A DNA stretch of 64,000 nucleotides from Gaiellasilicea sp963731615 (lineage in GTDB: Bacteria > Actinomycetota > Thermoleophilia > Gaiellales > Gaiellaceae). Positions 26,239-34,478 of this stretch are shown piece after piece. Numbering within the stretch: the stretch's first letter is position 1; each line of letters begins with the position of its first letter. Location of the stretch: contig CAVSWD010000002.1 in NCBI GenBank assembly GCA_963731615.1, positions 136,988-200,987 of the forward strand. Direction: 5' to 3'. The notes below the pieces were generated by a model that worked only from the letters and a program-made list of their open reading frames with translations, searched no databases and had not been told where the DNA came from. The position numbers and the translations under genes are program-made.

Positions 26239-27824
26239 CAGCCGCGGGCGGACTTGAGCGCGAGCCCGGCGCAGGTGAGCCAGACCGCGAGCACGAGCGG
26301 GATTGCGGGGGCGGCCGGCGCCGCCAGCAGGGTCGCTGCGAGTGCCGCCGCACCGAATCCGGCGATCCGCCACGGGGTGCGTGCGTACGGGAGCGCAATT
26401 GCCATCGCGGCGAGCGCCAGCGCCTCGAGCGCCAGGCCGGGAGGAACGGCGGCGACGAGTGCGCGGACGGTCTCGGTCACGCTCTCCGTCTCGGCGAGGC
26501 CGAGCGGTGCGGGCACGCCCTGGGCGAAGGGGAGGGCGGCGCCACGCATCCCGGCCGCGATTGCCGCAACGGCGACGGCGACGACCGCCTGCGCGGCGCG
26601 GCGGGCAGTGCCGCGCGCGGCCAGGACGGCGACCGGGACGAGCGCGATCAACCCGAGCGGCGCGAGCAGCGGGCCGGCAAGAAAGAGGAGGCCTGCCCGT
26701 GGGTCGCGCCACGCGAGCGCCAGCCAGGCAACTGCGAGCGCCGCGTAGACCACCGCGAGCCCGAAGGCCAGGTTCCCGAGCGGCAAGATCGGGGCGGCAA
26801 GGGCGATTGCGAGCCCGAGCCGCGGGTGGAAGAACGCCGCAGCGGCAGCAACGACGGCGAGTGCCGGCGCCCAGCCGGTGGGGTAGAACGGCAGCGCCGC
26901 GCCACCGAGGAAGGCCGCCGCACCGGCGGCTGCGGCAGGCGCCAGGCGGAGAAGAGTTTGTGTTGAATCAACACTTTCGATCTTCTTCGAACGCTTTCGC
27001 TCCGTCACCGCGCCGCGCAGCTCGGCCGCGAGCGCCGCGGCGGACGGCCGCTTCGCCGGGTCGAGCGCGACCGCCTGGCCGACGGCGGCGAGCAATCCCT
27101 TCGGCAGGTCGGGCCGCTCCGCCTGCAGCGGCGGGGCGCCTGCCTCGATCGTCCCGGCCATCTGCTGCAGCGGCACGCCCCAGAACGGGTGCTTGGCCGC
27201 GAGGGCTTCCCAGAGCAGAATGCCGACGCCCCAGACGTCGCTGGCGGGGCCGGCTTCCTCACCGCGCAGCCGTTCGGGCGAGATGTACGCGAGCGTGCCG
27301 GGCACGTCGCCGACCGCGGTCAGCGTCTCCGCCTCGTCGAACTGGGCGAGACCGAAGTCGAGCAACCGCACCGAGATCCCCTCCGCCTCGGCGAGGAGGA
27401 CGTTCGAGGGCTTCACGTCCCGGTGGATGATTCCGCGCTGGTGTGCATGTGCGAGCCCTTCGAGGATCTGAGCCGCGGCTTCGACCGTATCTGCGTCGCT
27501 CAGCTGCCCCGACCGCATCGCTTCGCGCAGGGTCTGGCCGCCGACATACTCGTACGCGATGTAGACGTGTCCCGAGTCGGAGCCGAAGCCGTAGGCGCGC
27601 AGACAGCGCTCGTGGCGCAGGCGGGATGCCGCTTCAGCCTCGCGCTCGGCACGATGCGCCGCCTTTCCCTCCCGGGGGATGATCTTGAGTGCGACATCGA
27701 GACCGTTGTGCTCGTCGCGCGCGAGCCAGACCGACCCCGAGCCGCCGCTTCCCAGCGGCCGCAGCGGCCGGTAGCGGTCGAGGACCAGTTCCCGGCGCGG
27801 GAGCGCTTGCGGAGCGACAGACAC
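26238..27824 (-). CDS. Ser/Thr protein kinase with a polytopic membrane C-terminus
   Basis: I take the start at GTG 27824 (VSVAPQALPRRELVLDRYRP), giving 528 aa. The kinase domain (about residues 17-280) is complete: GSGGSGSVWLA, Lys in VALKII, HRDVKPSNVLL, DFGLAQF and SPERLRGEE. Unlike receptor-type bacterial kinases, the C-terminal half is almost entirely hydrophobic, with about eight or more possible helices (LGLAIALAAPILPLG, VVYAALAVAWLALAW, GLLFLAGPLLAPLGLIALV, VAVAVAAIAAGM and others), and no extracellular domain. The second half of the protein seems to be a membrane domain of unknown function, perhaps a sensor of lipids or proton motive force. It lies upstream of fhaA on the same strand. 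Confidence 0.86.
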   Translation of the reverse strand: MSVAPQALPRRELVLDRYRPLRPLGSGGSGSVWLARDEHNGLDVALKIIPREGKAAHRAEREAEAASRLRHERCLRAYGFGSDSGHVYIAYEYVGGQTLREAMRSGQLSDADTVEAAAQILEGLAHAHQRGIIHRDVKPSNVLLAEAEGISVRLLDFGLAQFDEAETLTAVGDVPGTLAYISPERLRGEEAGPASDVWGVGILLWEALAAKHPFWGVPLQQMAGTIEAGAPPLQAERPDLPKGLLAAVGQAVALDPAKRPSAAALAAELRGAVTERKRSKKIESVDSTQTLLRLAPAAAAGAAAFLGGAALPFYPTGWAPALAVVAAAAAFFHPRLGLAIALAAPILPLGNLAFGLAVVYAALAVAWLALAWRDPRAGLLFLAGPLLAPLGLIALVPVAVLAARGTARRAAQAVVAVAVAAIAAGMRGAALPFAQGVPAPLGLAETESVTETVRALVAAVPPGLALEALALAAMAIALPYARTPWRIAGFGAAALAATLLAAPAAPAIPLVLAVWLTCAGLALKSARG

Positions 27825-27910
27825 GTCTCTGGTGGGTTGGCCGCGGTCGCAGAAACTCCTTTCCCGGCCGACCGAGCCGTTACAGTTGCCGCGATCCACC
27901 CGCTTTGCCC

Positions 27911-29065
27911 ATGACCGAGCGCGAGTCCGACTTCGAGTTCGACTTCTTCGAGGAGCCAGCCACACAGGAGGCCTCGGGGCGCGACCGCACGGTCAAAGGG
28001 CCCCGTGGGCCCCGCGGGCCGAGGCTGCCGCGTGGGCCGATCCGGCCCGGGTTGACGCCGCTGCTGCGTCTGCTCGGCCTGATCGCGTTTGCGATCCTCA
28101 TCGTCGTCCTGCTCCTGCTCTGGGCGCAGAGCTGCCAGGAGGAGCAGAAGCGAGACTCGTACGCCGACTACATGACCGAGATGTCCGCGATTGCGAGCGA
28201 CTCCGAGCGGATCGGGCGCGAGCTCAGCGACGTCCTGACGACACAGGGGATCAAGACGGCAGAGCTCCAGAAGCAGCTCTCCGCCCTCGTCGACCGGCAG
28301 GAGATCGGCGCCGAGGCTGCTCGCAGCAAGATCGACGCTCCCGGACCGCTGCTCGACTCGCATGAGGCGTCGATCCAGGCGCTCGAGTTCCGAGTCAATG
28401 GTCTGACCGGCCTGGTCGAGGCGTTCCGGCGCACACAGGGCTCCAAGGACGCAGCCGCATCCGGCGCCCTGCTTGCGTCACAGGCAGAACGGCTCGTGTC
28501 CAGCGACGTGATCTGGGACGATGTCTTCAAGATTCCCGCAATTGCGACGCTCCGCCAGCAGGACATCAGCGGCGTCGAGGTTCCGGACTCGAACTTCGTC
28601 CAGACGCCCGACCTCGCCAGCACGCGGTCGATGGTGCCGATCTGGGAGCGGATCAACGGCTCGGCTGCGTCGGGCAGCGGCACTCCGACCGGGCTGCACG
28701 GCACCAACATCGAGTCGGTCAAGGTCGTCCCCGGCGGCGAGACGCTCTCGACGACGACCGAGAACGTGATCGAGGCGACGCCCGATCTCGCGTTCGCGGT
28801 CGCGGTCGCCAACGGCGGCGACAGCCAGGAGGTCGACATCGAGGTGACGCTGACGATCCAGCAGAGCCCGACGCCGATCGTGAAGAAGCAGAAGATCGAC
28901 CTGATCAACCCGGGGGAGACCAAGACCGTCGCCTTCCGCGAGTTCCCGTCGGTCGACTTCAGCGAGCGCCGGGTGATGCGCATCGACGTCGATCCGGTCC
29001 CGGGCGAGAGGGTCACGAGCAACAACACGGCCGAGTACCCGGTCACCTTCTCGCTCGCTCCCTGA
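27911..29065 (+). CDS. Single-pass membrane protein with coiled coil and CARDB-like outer domain
   Basis: The start is ATG 27911; the protein is 384 aa. An acidic N-terminus (TERESDFEFDFFEEPATQE) is followed by a basic Gly/Pro/Arg stretch (KGPRGPRGPRLPRGPIRPG) and one membrane helix (LLGLIAFAILIVVLLLLWAQ). Next comes a helical region likely to coil (RIGRELSDVLTTQGIKTAEL) and a C-terminal beta domain with VKVVPGGETLSTTTENVIE, PDLAFAVAVANGGDSQEVD and VDVDP-like strands, reminiscent of CARDB/Ig-like cell-surface modules. Related proteins occur widely in actinobacteria without a known function. It is divergent from the polytopic kinase with 86 bases between starts, and overlaps the next gene by one base. 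Confidence 0.75.
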   Translation: MTERESDFEFDFFEEPATQEASGRDRTVKGPRGPRGPRLPRGPIRPGLTPLLRLLGLIAFAILIVVLLLLWAQSCQEEQKRDSYADYMTEMSAIASDSERIGRELSDVLTTQGIKTAELQKQLSALVDRQEIGAEAARSKIDAPGPLLDSHEASIQALEFRVNGLTGLVEAFRRTQGSKDAAASGALLASQAERLVSSDVIWDDVFKIPAIATLRQQDISGVEVPDSNFVQTPDLASTRSMVPIWERINGSAASGSGTPTGLHGTNIESVKVVPGGETLSTTTENVIEATPDLAFAVAVANGGDSQEVDIEVTLTIQQSPTPIVKKQKIDLINPGETKTVAFREFPSVDFSERRVMRIDVDPVPGERVTSNNTAEYPVTFSLAP

Positions 29066-29535
29066 TGACGGCCGAGCTCGCCGTCGCGATCGCAGCGGCG
29101 GTGGCCGCCGCGCTCGCGCTCGGCAGCTGCGTCTGGCTCTGGATCCGGCTCCGCCGCCTTCGCGCCGGGCAGCGAGTCCTGCTCGGAGGCGGCCGCTCGG
29201 ATCTCGTCGACTTCGCCGTGTCGCTCCAGGGCCGAATCGACGACCTGCACCGGGTCGTCGACGAGATCGCGGCGGGCCTCTCGCGGGTCGATCAGCGCGT
29301 CGACGGATCGCTGACGAATACCGCCGTCGTCCGCTACGACGCCTATGCCGGCACCGGCGGGCACCAGTCGGCGTCGTTCGCCTTCCTGGACGCTCACCGC
29401 ACCGGCACGGTCGTGACGGCGATCCAGGGGCGCGACTACGCGCGTCTCTACGTCAAGGAGCTCGATCGCGGCCGCGCCCCGATCGCTCTGTCACCCGAGG
29501 AGCTCGAGGCAGTAGAGCGCGCGATGGCTAGATAA
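29065..29535 (+). CDS. DUF4446 family membrane protein
   Basis: This 156-aa protein has an N-terminal membrane helix (LAVAIAAAVAAALALGSCVW), a basic stop-transfer run (RLRRLRAGQR) and a conserved cytoplasmic domain. The segment GRIDDLHRVVDEIAAGLSRV, then VVRYDAYAGTGGHQSASFAF followed by LDAHRTGTVVTAIQGRD and ARLYVKELDRG, is the DUF4446 signature. The family is common in Firmicutes and Actinobacteria near chromosome-partition or wall genes; its role is unknown. The ATG at 29065 shares its A with the stop of the upstream gene, which implies translational coupling and a possible shared membrane complex. Confidence 0.88.
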   Translation: MTAELAVAIAAAVAAALALGSCVWLWIRLRRLRAGQRVLLGGGRSDLVDFAVSLQGRIDDLHRVVDEIAAGLSRVDQRVDGSLTNTAVVRYDAYAGTGGHQSASFAFLDAHRTGTVVTAIQGRDYARLYVKELDRGRAPIALSPEELEAVERAMAR

Positions 29536-29559
29536 AGCGGTTCACGCTGCTACGCTCTG

Positions 29560-30075
29560 TTGAGTTTGCAACAGGTACTCGTCCTGAATGCAAGTTACGA
29601 GCCGCTGAACGTTTGCTCGGTGCGGCGCGCACACGTGCTCGTCTGGAAGGGCAAGGCCGAGGTGCTGGAAAGCCTGCCCAAGGGCCTGCGCTCGGCGACC
29701 GACACCTACGTCTGGCCGCACGTGATCCGGCTCGTCCAGTACGTCCGGGTGCCCCGCGCGATCCAGCGCAAGATCTCGCGGCGTGCGCTCTTCGCCCGTG
29801 ACGGCTGGCGCTGCGTCTACTGCGGCACCTCCTCCGGCCGGCTGACGCTCGATCACGTCGTGCCGCGCTCGAAGGGTGGCGAGTCGATCTGGGAGAACGT
29901 GGTCACCGCCTGCGCGCCCTGCAACCTCCGCAAGGGCGACCGGATGCTGGAGGACTCGGGCCTGCACCTGAAGCGGCAGCCTCGCGCGCCGGCGCCGGTG
30001 CTCTTCATCCACCTGGCCTCGCCGACCATTCCCCACGTCTGGCAGCAGTATCTGCCCGGTACGGCCGCCGCGTAG
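29560..30075 (+). CDS. HNH endonuclease family protein
   Basis: This 171-aa protein starts with TTG at 29560 or 29566 (MSLQQVLVLNASYEPLNVCS). The HNH core has a zinc site formed by CVYCG and CAPCN and the catalytic stretch LTLDHVVPRSKGG, then WENVVTACAPCNLRKGDRM. The N-terminal NASYEPL...RRAHVLVWKGKAEVL block is shared by a large conserved actinobacterial and cyanobacterial HNH family that is not linked to restriction or homing. The cellular substrate is not known. It is followed at once by a DUF2199 gene (TAGTG overlap at 30073-30077). Confidence 0.88.
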   Translation: MSLQQVLVLNASYEPLNVCSVRRAHVLVWKGKAEVLESLPKGLRSATDTYVWPHVIRLVQYVRVPRAIQRKISRRALFARDGWRCVYCGTSSGRLTLDHVVPRSKGGESIWENVVTACAPCNLRKGDRMLEDSGLHLKRQPRAPAPVLFIHLASPTIPHVWQQYLPGTAAA

Positions 30076-30575
30076 TGGGCTTCACCTGCACCGTCTGTGG
30101 CGAGACGCACGCGGGAGAGACGCGGGACATCCGGCTGGGCCTGCCGCAGCCGATCTTCCTGCTCGACGACGAGGAGCGGAGCCGGAAGGCGTACGTCGAG
30201 GAAGACTTCGCGGTTCTGCACGCCGAGGCCGGCGATCGCTACTTCGTGCGGGCGCTGCTCGAGCTGCCGATCGAGGCCGACGACGGCTACTTCGGCTACG
30301 GCGCGTGGGTGGAGGTGAGCGAGGAGGACGTGGCCGCGCTCGGTGAGTTGTGGCACGACGAGGAGGGCTGGCGGAGCGAGCCCTTCGCTGGGACGCTCGC
30401 GAACGAGCTGAGCCCGTATGCGTTCACGGAGGGCCTGCCCGTGCAGATTCAGCTGCGAGACGTGCAGCTCCTACCGCTCGTCGAGCTGGTCGAGGCAAAC
30501 CACGAGCTCGTGCGCGCCCAGCAGCACGGGATCTCGCGCCACCGCGCCCACGAGCTCGCGGCGACCGTCGCCTAG
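30075..30575 (+). CDS. DUF2199 domain protein with a zinc-ribbon-like start
   Basis: The GTG start at 30075 overlaps the HNH stop by one base. The 166-aa protein opens with TCTVCGETH, a Cys-x2-Cys motif probably binding zinc, and continues with RYFVRALLELPIEADDGYF, WVEVSEEDV and PVQIQLRD, ending in VEANHELVRAQQHGISRHRA. This is the full DUF2199 pattern. Members are cytoplasmic proteins of unknown function and are often encoded singly. Its stop overlaps the convergent sulfurtransferase gene by 4 bases. Confidence 0.88.
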   Translation: MGFTCTVCGETHAGETRDIRLGLPQPIFLLDDEERSRKAYVEEDFAVLHAEAGDRYFVRALLELPIEADDGYFGYGAWVEVSEEDVAALGELWHDEEGWRSEPFAGTLANELSPYAFTEGLPVQIQLRDVQLLPLVELVEANHELVRAQQHGISRHRAHELAATVA

Positions 30576-31261
30576 CCGGTTTCGACCGGGCCGAGCGAGT
30601 ACCACTCGCTGAACGAGCCCGGGTAGAGGCGCGCGTCGTCGCGGCCGGCCAGGTGGAGCTCGTGGAGGACCGCGCAGGCCGTCACGCCCGAGCCGCAGTA
30701 GACGACGAGGTCCTCCGCATCCAGGAGCTCTTGCGGTAGCGGTGTCTCGGCCAGGAAGAAACGGTTGTGGGCGCCGGGGATGCGCCCGGCGACCGGGTCG
30801 ATCGGCTCCACCTCACCGCGCCAGCGCTCGGGGGCACGGGCGTCGACCAGTGTCAGGCGCTCGTCGCCGACGCGGGCGAGCAGCTCGTTCGCGTCCGCGG
30901 TGTCGCCTGCCCGCGTCCGGGGCGTGAAGACGGCCGGCTCGATCTTCTCCACGCCCGGCCGCAGTGGGCCTTGCCAGCTGTCGAGCCGGAGGACGGCAGC
31001 GTCGTCGTGGCCGAAGTGGCGCAGGAGCCACCAGAGCCGAGCGGCGTAGCCCGTGCCTTCGTCGTAGCCGACGACGAGCGTGTCGGCTCCGATGCCGGCG
31101 GCTGAGGCCCAAGCTGCGAAGGCCGCGGCGGTCGGGAGCGGGTGACGGCCCCCGCCGTCCGTCCCTGTCAGGTCGGCTTCCGGATCGGCATGGGCGGCGC
31201 CGGGCACGTGCCCGGCGAGATACGCCTCGCGCGGACGGCAGTCGACGAAGCGCACGTTCAC
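30572..31261 (-). CDS. Sulfurtransferase with two rhodanese domains
   Basis: This 229-aa protein belongs to the thiosulfate/3-mercaptopyruvate sulfurtransferase family. The N-terminal rhodanese domain is inactive (FVDCRPREAYLAGHVPGAAH, ADTLVVGYDEGTGYAARLWW). The C-terminal one carries the catalytic cysteine in VVYCGSGVTAC and ends with YPGSFSEWYS. The CGSGVTA active loop is typical of the TST/MST group. It could detoxify cyanide or supply persulfide sulfur. The family is usually about 280 aa, so this version is compact, with the first domain shortened. It is divergent from argG across 44 bases. Confidence 0.88.
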   Translation of the reverse strand: MNVRFVDCRPREAYLAGHVPGAAHADPEADLTGTDGGGRHPLPTAAAFAAWASAAGIGADTLVVGYDEGTGYAARLWWLLRHFGHDDAAVLRLDSWQGPLRPGVEKIEPAVFTPRTRAGDTADANELLARVGDERLTLVDARAPERWRGEVEPIDPVAGRIPGAHNRFFLAETPLPQELLDAEDLVVYCGSGVTACAVLHELHLAGRDDARLYPGSFSEWYSLGPVETG

Positions 31262-31289
31262 GGGGCCACTCTAGCGACGCATGAAATGC

Positions 31290-31295
31290 TACAAT
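31290..31295 (+). promoter_or_regulatory. Probable -10 box of the argG promoter
   Basis: TACAAT lies in an AT-rich island (31281-31306) that stands out in this GC-rich window. Transcription would begin near 31301-31303, only a few bases before the argG ATG at 31306. The mRNA may therefore be leaderless, as is common in actinobacteria, which fits the absence of a ribosome binding site. I see no good -35 box. Confidence 0.4.
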
Positions 31296-31305
31296 AGAGA
31301 ATAGT

Positions 31306-32518
31306 ATGCAGAATCGGATTGCAGTCGTCGCCTTTTCGGGCGGCCTCGACACGAGCTGCATCGTCAGCTGGCTGAAGGAGGAGTGGTACGGCTTCGACGA
31401 GGTCGTGGCCGTCCTCGTCGACGTCGGCCAGGAGTTCGACCTCGAGGAGTCGATCGTGCGCGGCCGGGCGGCGGGTGCCGACGACGTCGTGCTGGTCGAC
31501 CGGAAGGCCGAGTTCGCCGACGAGCAGTGCGCGCAGGCGATCAAGACCAATGCGCTCTACGAGGGCAAGTACCCGCTCGTCTCGGCCCTCTCGCGGCCGG
31601 TGATCGCGCAGGCGGTCGCGGAGCTGGCGAGCGAGCTCGGCGCCGAGGCGGTTGTGCACGGCTGCACCGGCAAGGGCAACGACCAGCTCCGCTTCGAGCT
31701 CTCGTTCAAGGCCTGCGACCCGGGTCTGCGCGTGATCGCCCCGCTGCGCGACCGGGTGTGGACGCGCGATGAGGAGATCGAGTACGCGCTCGCCAAGGGC
31801 ATCCCTGTTGCTGCCACGCGGGAGGCCCCGTTCTCGATCGACGAGAACCTGTTCGGCCGGGCGATCGAGGCGGGCGTGCTCGAGGATCCGTGGGCGGCGC
31901 CGCCGGAGGAGCCGTACGCGCTCACCGGTGATCCCGCAGCAGCGCCGCCGCCGAGCGGAGGTCACGATCGGCTTCGAGGCGGGCGTGCCGGTCTCGCTCG
32001 ACGGGGAGGAGCTCGGGCTCGCCGAGCTGATCGCGCAGCTGAATGCGGCGGCCGGCCCGTACGGGATCGGGCGGATCGACATGATCGAGAACCGGGCCGT
32101 CGGGATCAAGAGCCGGGAGGTCTACGAGGCGCCGGCGGCGATCGTGCTGATCCAGGCCCACTCCGCGCTCGAGGACGTCGTGCTGACGAAGGACGAGGCC
32201 CGGATCAAGCGCGGCCTCGAGCAGCGCTGGACCGAGCTGGTCTACGAGGGCCTCTGGTTCAGCCCCGCGCGGGAGGCGATCGATGCATTCGTCGACCGGA
32301 CGCAGGAGCTCGTCGACGGGGAGGTGCGCGTCGAGCTGCGACCGAACGCGGCCGCCGTTACCGGCCGCCGGTCGCCGAACATGCTCTACGCCGAGACGCT
32401 CGCCTCCTACGGCACCGGCGAGACGTTCCCACACGCCGCCGCGGAGGGTTACATCAAGATCGCCTCCTTGGAGGTGGAGCTGGCAGCGGCCCGCGCGCGG
32501 GCGAAGACAGAAGCATGA
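31306..32518 (+). pseudogene. argG: Argininosuccinate synthase ArgG, one-base frameshift
   Basis: ArgG joins citrulline and aspartate using ATP. The N-terminal half (VVAFSGGLDTSCIVSWLKEE with the PP-loop SGGLDTS, VHGCTGKGNDQLRFE, PFSIDENLFGRAIEAG) is in one frame up to PYALTGDPAAA. The C-terminal half (EVTIGFEAGVPVSLDGEE, GRIDMIENRAVGIKSREVYE, VELRPNAAAVTGRRSPNMLY) continues in the frame one base later. The switch falls between about 31935 and 31965, in a run of GCC repeats. Length 3n+1 fits one inserted base; the repaired protein is about 403 aa, normal for ArgG. Loss would mean arginine auxotrophy, so an assembly error is likely. It overlaps argH by 4 bases. Confidence 0.88.
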
Positions 32519-33738
32519 GTCTCTGGGCCGGGCGGGTGCGCGGCGGGCTCGATCCGGCCGTGGCCGCCTTTCTCCGCGCGGACGACGCCGAGCTCCTGCC
32601 GTACGACTGCGAGGCGACTGCGCTCCACGCTCGGCGGCTGCACGCCGCCGGCATCCTCGACGACGCCGAGCTCGCGGAGGCCGAAGTGAGGCTCGCCGAG
32701 ATCGCGGTCGGCGGTGGGATCGAGCCCGAGGACGAGGACGTGCATACCGCGATCGAGCGCCTGCTCGGCGAGGTCGGCCGCAAGATTCACGCCGGCCGCT
32801 CCCGCAACGACCAGGTTGCTGCCGCGTTCCGGCTTTATGTCGTCGACGCCTGCGCTGAGGCGCGAGCGGGAATCGCTGCGCTCGCGGCGGCCGTGCTCGA
32901 CCGCGCCGAGGCCGACGCCGAGACGCCGATGCCGGGCTACACCCACCTGCAGCGTGCGCAGCCGGTCACCGTCGGGCACCACCTGCTCGCGTGGGTCGAG
33001 ATGTTCGAACGCGACCTCGGCCGCTTCGCCTCCGCGGGGGCGGCGGCTGCCCCGAGCCCCCTCGGCGCGGGGGCCCTCGCCGGGTCGACCCTGCCGCTGC
33101 CGCCGCCGCCGAACCAGCTGCGCAACTCGCTCGACGCCGTCGCCGACCGCGATTTCGCGCTCGACTACCTCTACGCAGCCGCCGTCTGCTTCGTCCACCT
33201 CTCGCGGATCGGCGAGGAGCTCGTGCTCTGGACGACGTCGGAGTTCGGCTTCGCCGTCCTGCCCGACGACGTCGCAACGGGCTCGTCGATGATGCCGCAG
33301 AAGCTGAATCCGGACGTCGCCGAGCTCGTCCGCGGCAAGGCGGGGACGGCGATCGGCCGGCTGACCGGGCTGCTGGCGACCGTGAAGGCTCTGCCGCTCG
33401 CCTACAACCGCGACCTGCAGGAGGACAAGGCGCCCGTGTTCGCCGCCCGCGCCGACCTGCGGGGCGCGCTCGGCGCGTTGGCAGTGCTCATCGGCGGCCT
33501 CGAGCTCGACCGCGGGCGCCTGGCTGCCGCCGCCGCCGATCCGCTCCTCCTGGCGACCGATGCGGCCGAGGCGCTCGTGCAGGAGGGCGTCCCCTTCCGC
33601 GACGCGCATGAGCAGGTGGCGAGTGCCGTGCGCGACGGCAGCTTCGAGGCCCCGGACGCAGAGCTGCGCGCGGCGCCGGGCCCGGGCGGCGTTCGCGAGG
33701 CGATCGCGGACGCGCGGGTACGTCTCGCCGCCGTGTGA
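32515..33738 (+). CDS. argH: Argininosuccinate lyase, short form
   Basis: ArgH splits argininosuccinate into arginine and fumarate. The start is ATG 32515, overlapping the argG stop (ATGA). Key blocks are HTAIERLLGEVGRKIHAGRS followed by RNDQVA, PGYTHLQRAQPVTVGHHLL, NSLDAVADRDFALDYL and the family signature GSSMMPQKLNPDVAEL with the catalytic Ser. At 407 aa it is about 50 residues shorter than usual. The C-terminal region after FRDAHEQVASAV is condensed. All catalytic motifs are present, so I expect it to be active. It completes a two-gene argG-argH unit with the AT-rich promoter upstream of argG. Confidence 0.92.
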   Translation: MSLWAGRVRGGLDPAVAAFLRADDAELLPYDCEATALHARRLHAAGILDDAELAEAEVRLAEIAVGGGIEPEDEDVHTAIERLLGEVGRKIHAGRSRNDQVAAAFRLYVVDACAEARAGIAALAAAVLDRAEADAETPMPGYTHLQRAQPVTVGHHLLAWVEMFERDLGRFASAGAAAAPSPLGAGALAGSTLPLPPPPNQLRNSLDAVADRDFALDYLYAAAVCFVHLSRIGEELVLWTTSEFGFAVLPDDVATGSSMMPQKLNPDVAELVRGKAGTAIGRLTGLLATVKALPLAYNRDLQEDKAPVFAARADLRGALGALAVLIGGLELDRGRLAAAAADPLLLATDAAEALVQEGVPFRDAHEQVASAVRDGSFEAPDAELRAAPGPGGVREAIADARVRLAAV

Positions 33739-33768
33739 CGCCGTCGCGGGTTGCGGCGTATCCACGGT

Positions 33769-34467
33769 ATGAAAACTCGAATCCTTCTCGTTGCAGCTCC
33801 GCTCGTCCTCGCAGCCGTGCTCGCCGCCGCCACCCTCCCCGGGCCGGCCGCCAGCGCAGCCGCCGAGCCGGGCGGCATCACCGTGCAGGGAACCGCCTCC
33901 GTCGCGTCGGTACCGGATCGCGCCGAGATCTCGTTCGGCGTCGAGAGCCAGGGGCAGACGGCGAAGGCGGCGCTGGCTGCGAACGCCGCCGAGATGCGGC
34001 GCGTGCTCGCCGCGCTCAAGGCCGCCGGAGCGACGGATGTGAAGACGCAGTACGTCTCGGTCTCGTCCCGCCTCGGCGAGCAGAACGAGGTGCAGGGCTA
34101 CGCGGCGACCAACTCCGTCACCGCGACGATCAAGCAGCTCGCGCGCGTCGGAGCAGTGATCGACGCCGCCGTCGAGGCCGGCGCCAACCAGGTCTACGGG
34201 CCTTCGCTCTCCGTCGGCGACCAGAGCGAGCTCTATCGCCAGGCGCTGAAAGCCGCGGTGGTGAATGCGCGAGCAAGCGCGCAGGCGCTCGCCGAGGCGG
34301 CGAACGTCTCGCTCGGCCGCGTCACCGCGATCGTGGAAGGCGGCGGTGCGCCGCAGCCGCTCCCGCTCGCCGCAAGCGTCAAGGCCGACGCGGTCTCGTC
34401 GACCCCGATCGAGGGCGGCAGCCAGCAGACCAGCGCGACGGTGTCGGTCACGTTCGCCGTGTCGTAG
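33769..34467 (+). CDS. Secreted SIMPL-domain (DUF541) protein
   Basis: I take ATG 33769 (MKTRILLVAAPLVLAAVLAA) as the start, which gives 232 aa with a signal peptide cleaved near AASAAAEP. The mature part is a SIMPL/DUF541 domain: GITVQGTASVASVPDRAEIS, FGVESQGQTAKAALAANA, VKTQYVSVSS and ALKAAVVNARASAQALAEAA. The family, including periplasmic BP26 of Brucella, forms ring-like or channel-like oligomers and is linked to oxidative-stress protection, but its biochemistry is not settled. It follows argH by 30 bases and precedes a serine hydrolase that is also exported. Confidence 0.87.
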   Translation: MKTRILLVAAPLVLAAVLAAATLPGPAASAAAEPGGITVQGTASVASVPDRAEISFGVESQGQTAKAALAANAAEMRRVLAALKAAGATDVKTQYVSVSSRLGEQNEVQGYAATNSVTATIKQLARVGAVIDAAVEAGANQVYGPSLSVGDQSELYRQALKAAVVNARASAQALAEAANVSLGRVTAIVEGGGAPQPLPLAASVKADAVSSTPIEGGSQQTSATVSVTFAVS

Positions 34468-34478
34468 ATTCCCGCCGG

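Noticed and set aside
31305..31324. A possible ArgR operator (TGCA...TGCA) over the argG start
   Set aside because: Only four base pairs of symmetry are present; the inner bases do not match the known ARG-box pattern.
31306..33738. An apparent argG-argH fusion protein
   Set aside because: The ArgG C-terminal half is found in a different frame and overlaps argH by ATGA. The continuous frame exists only because of the one-base shift near 31950.
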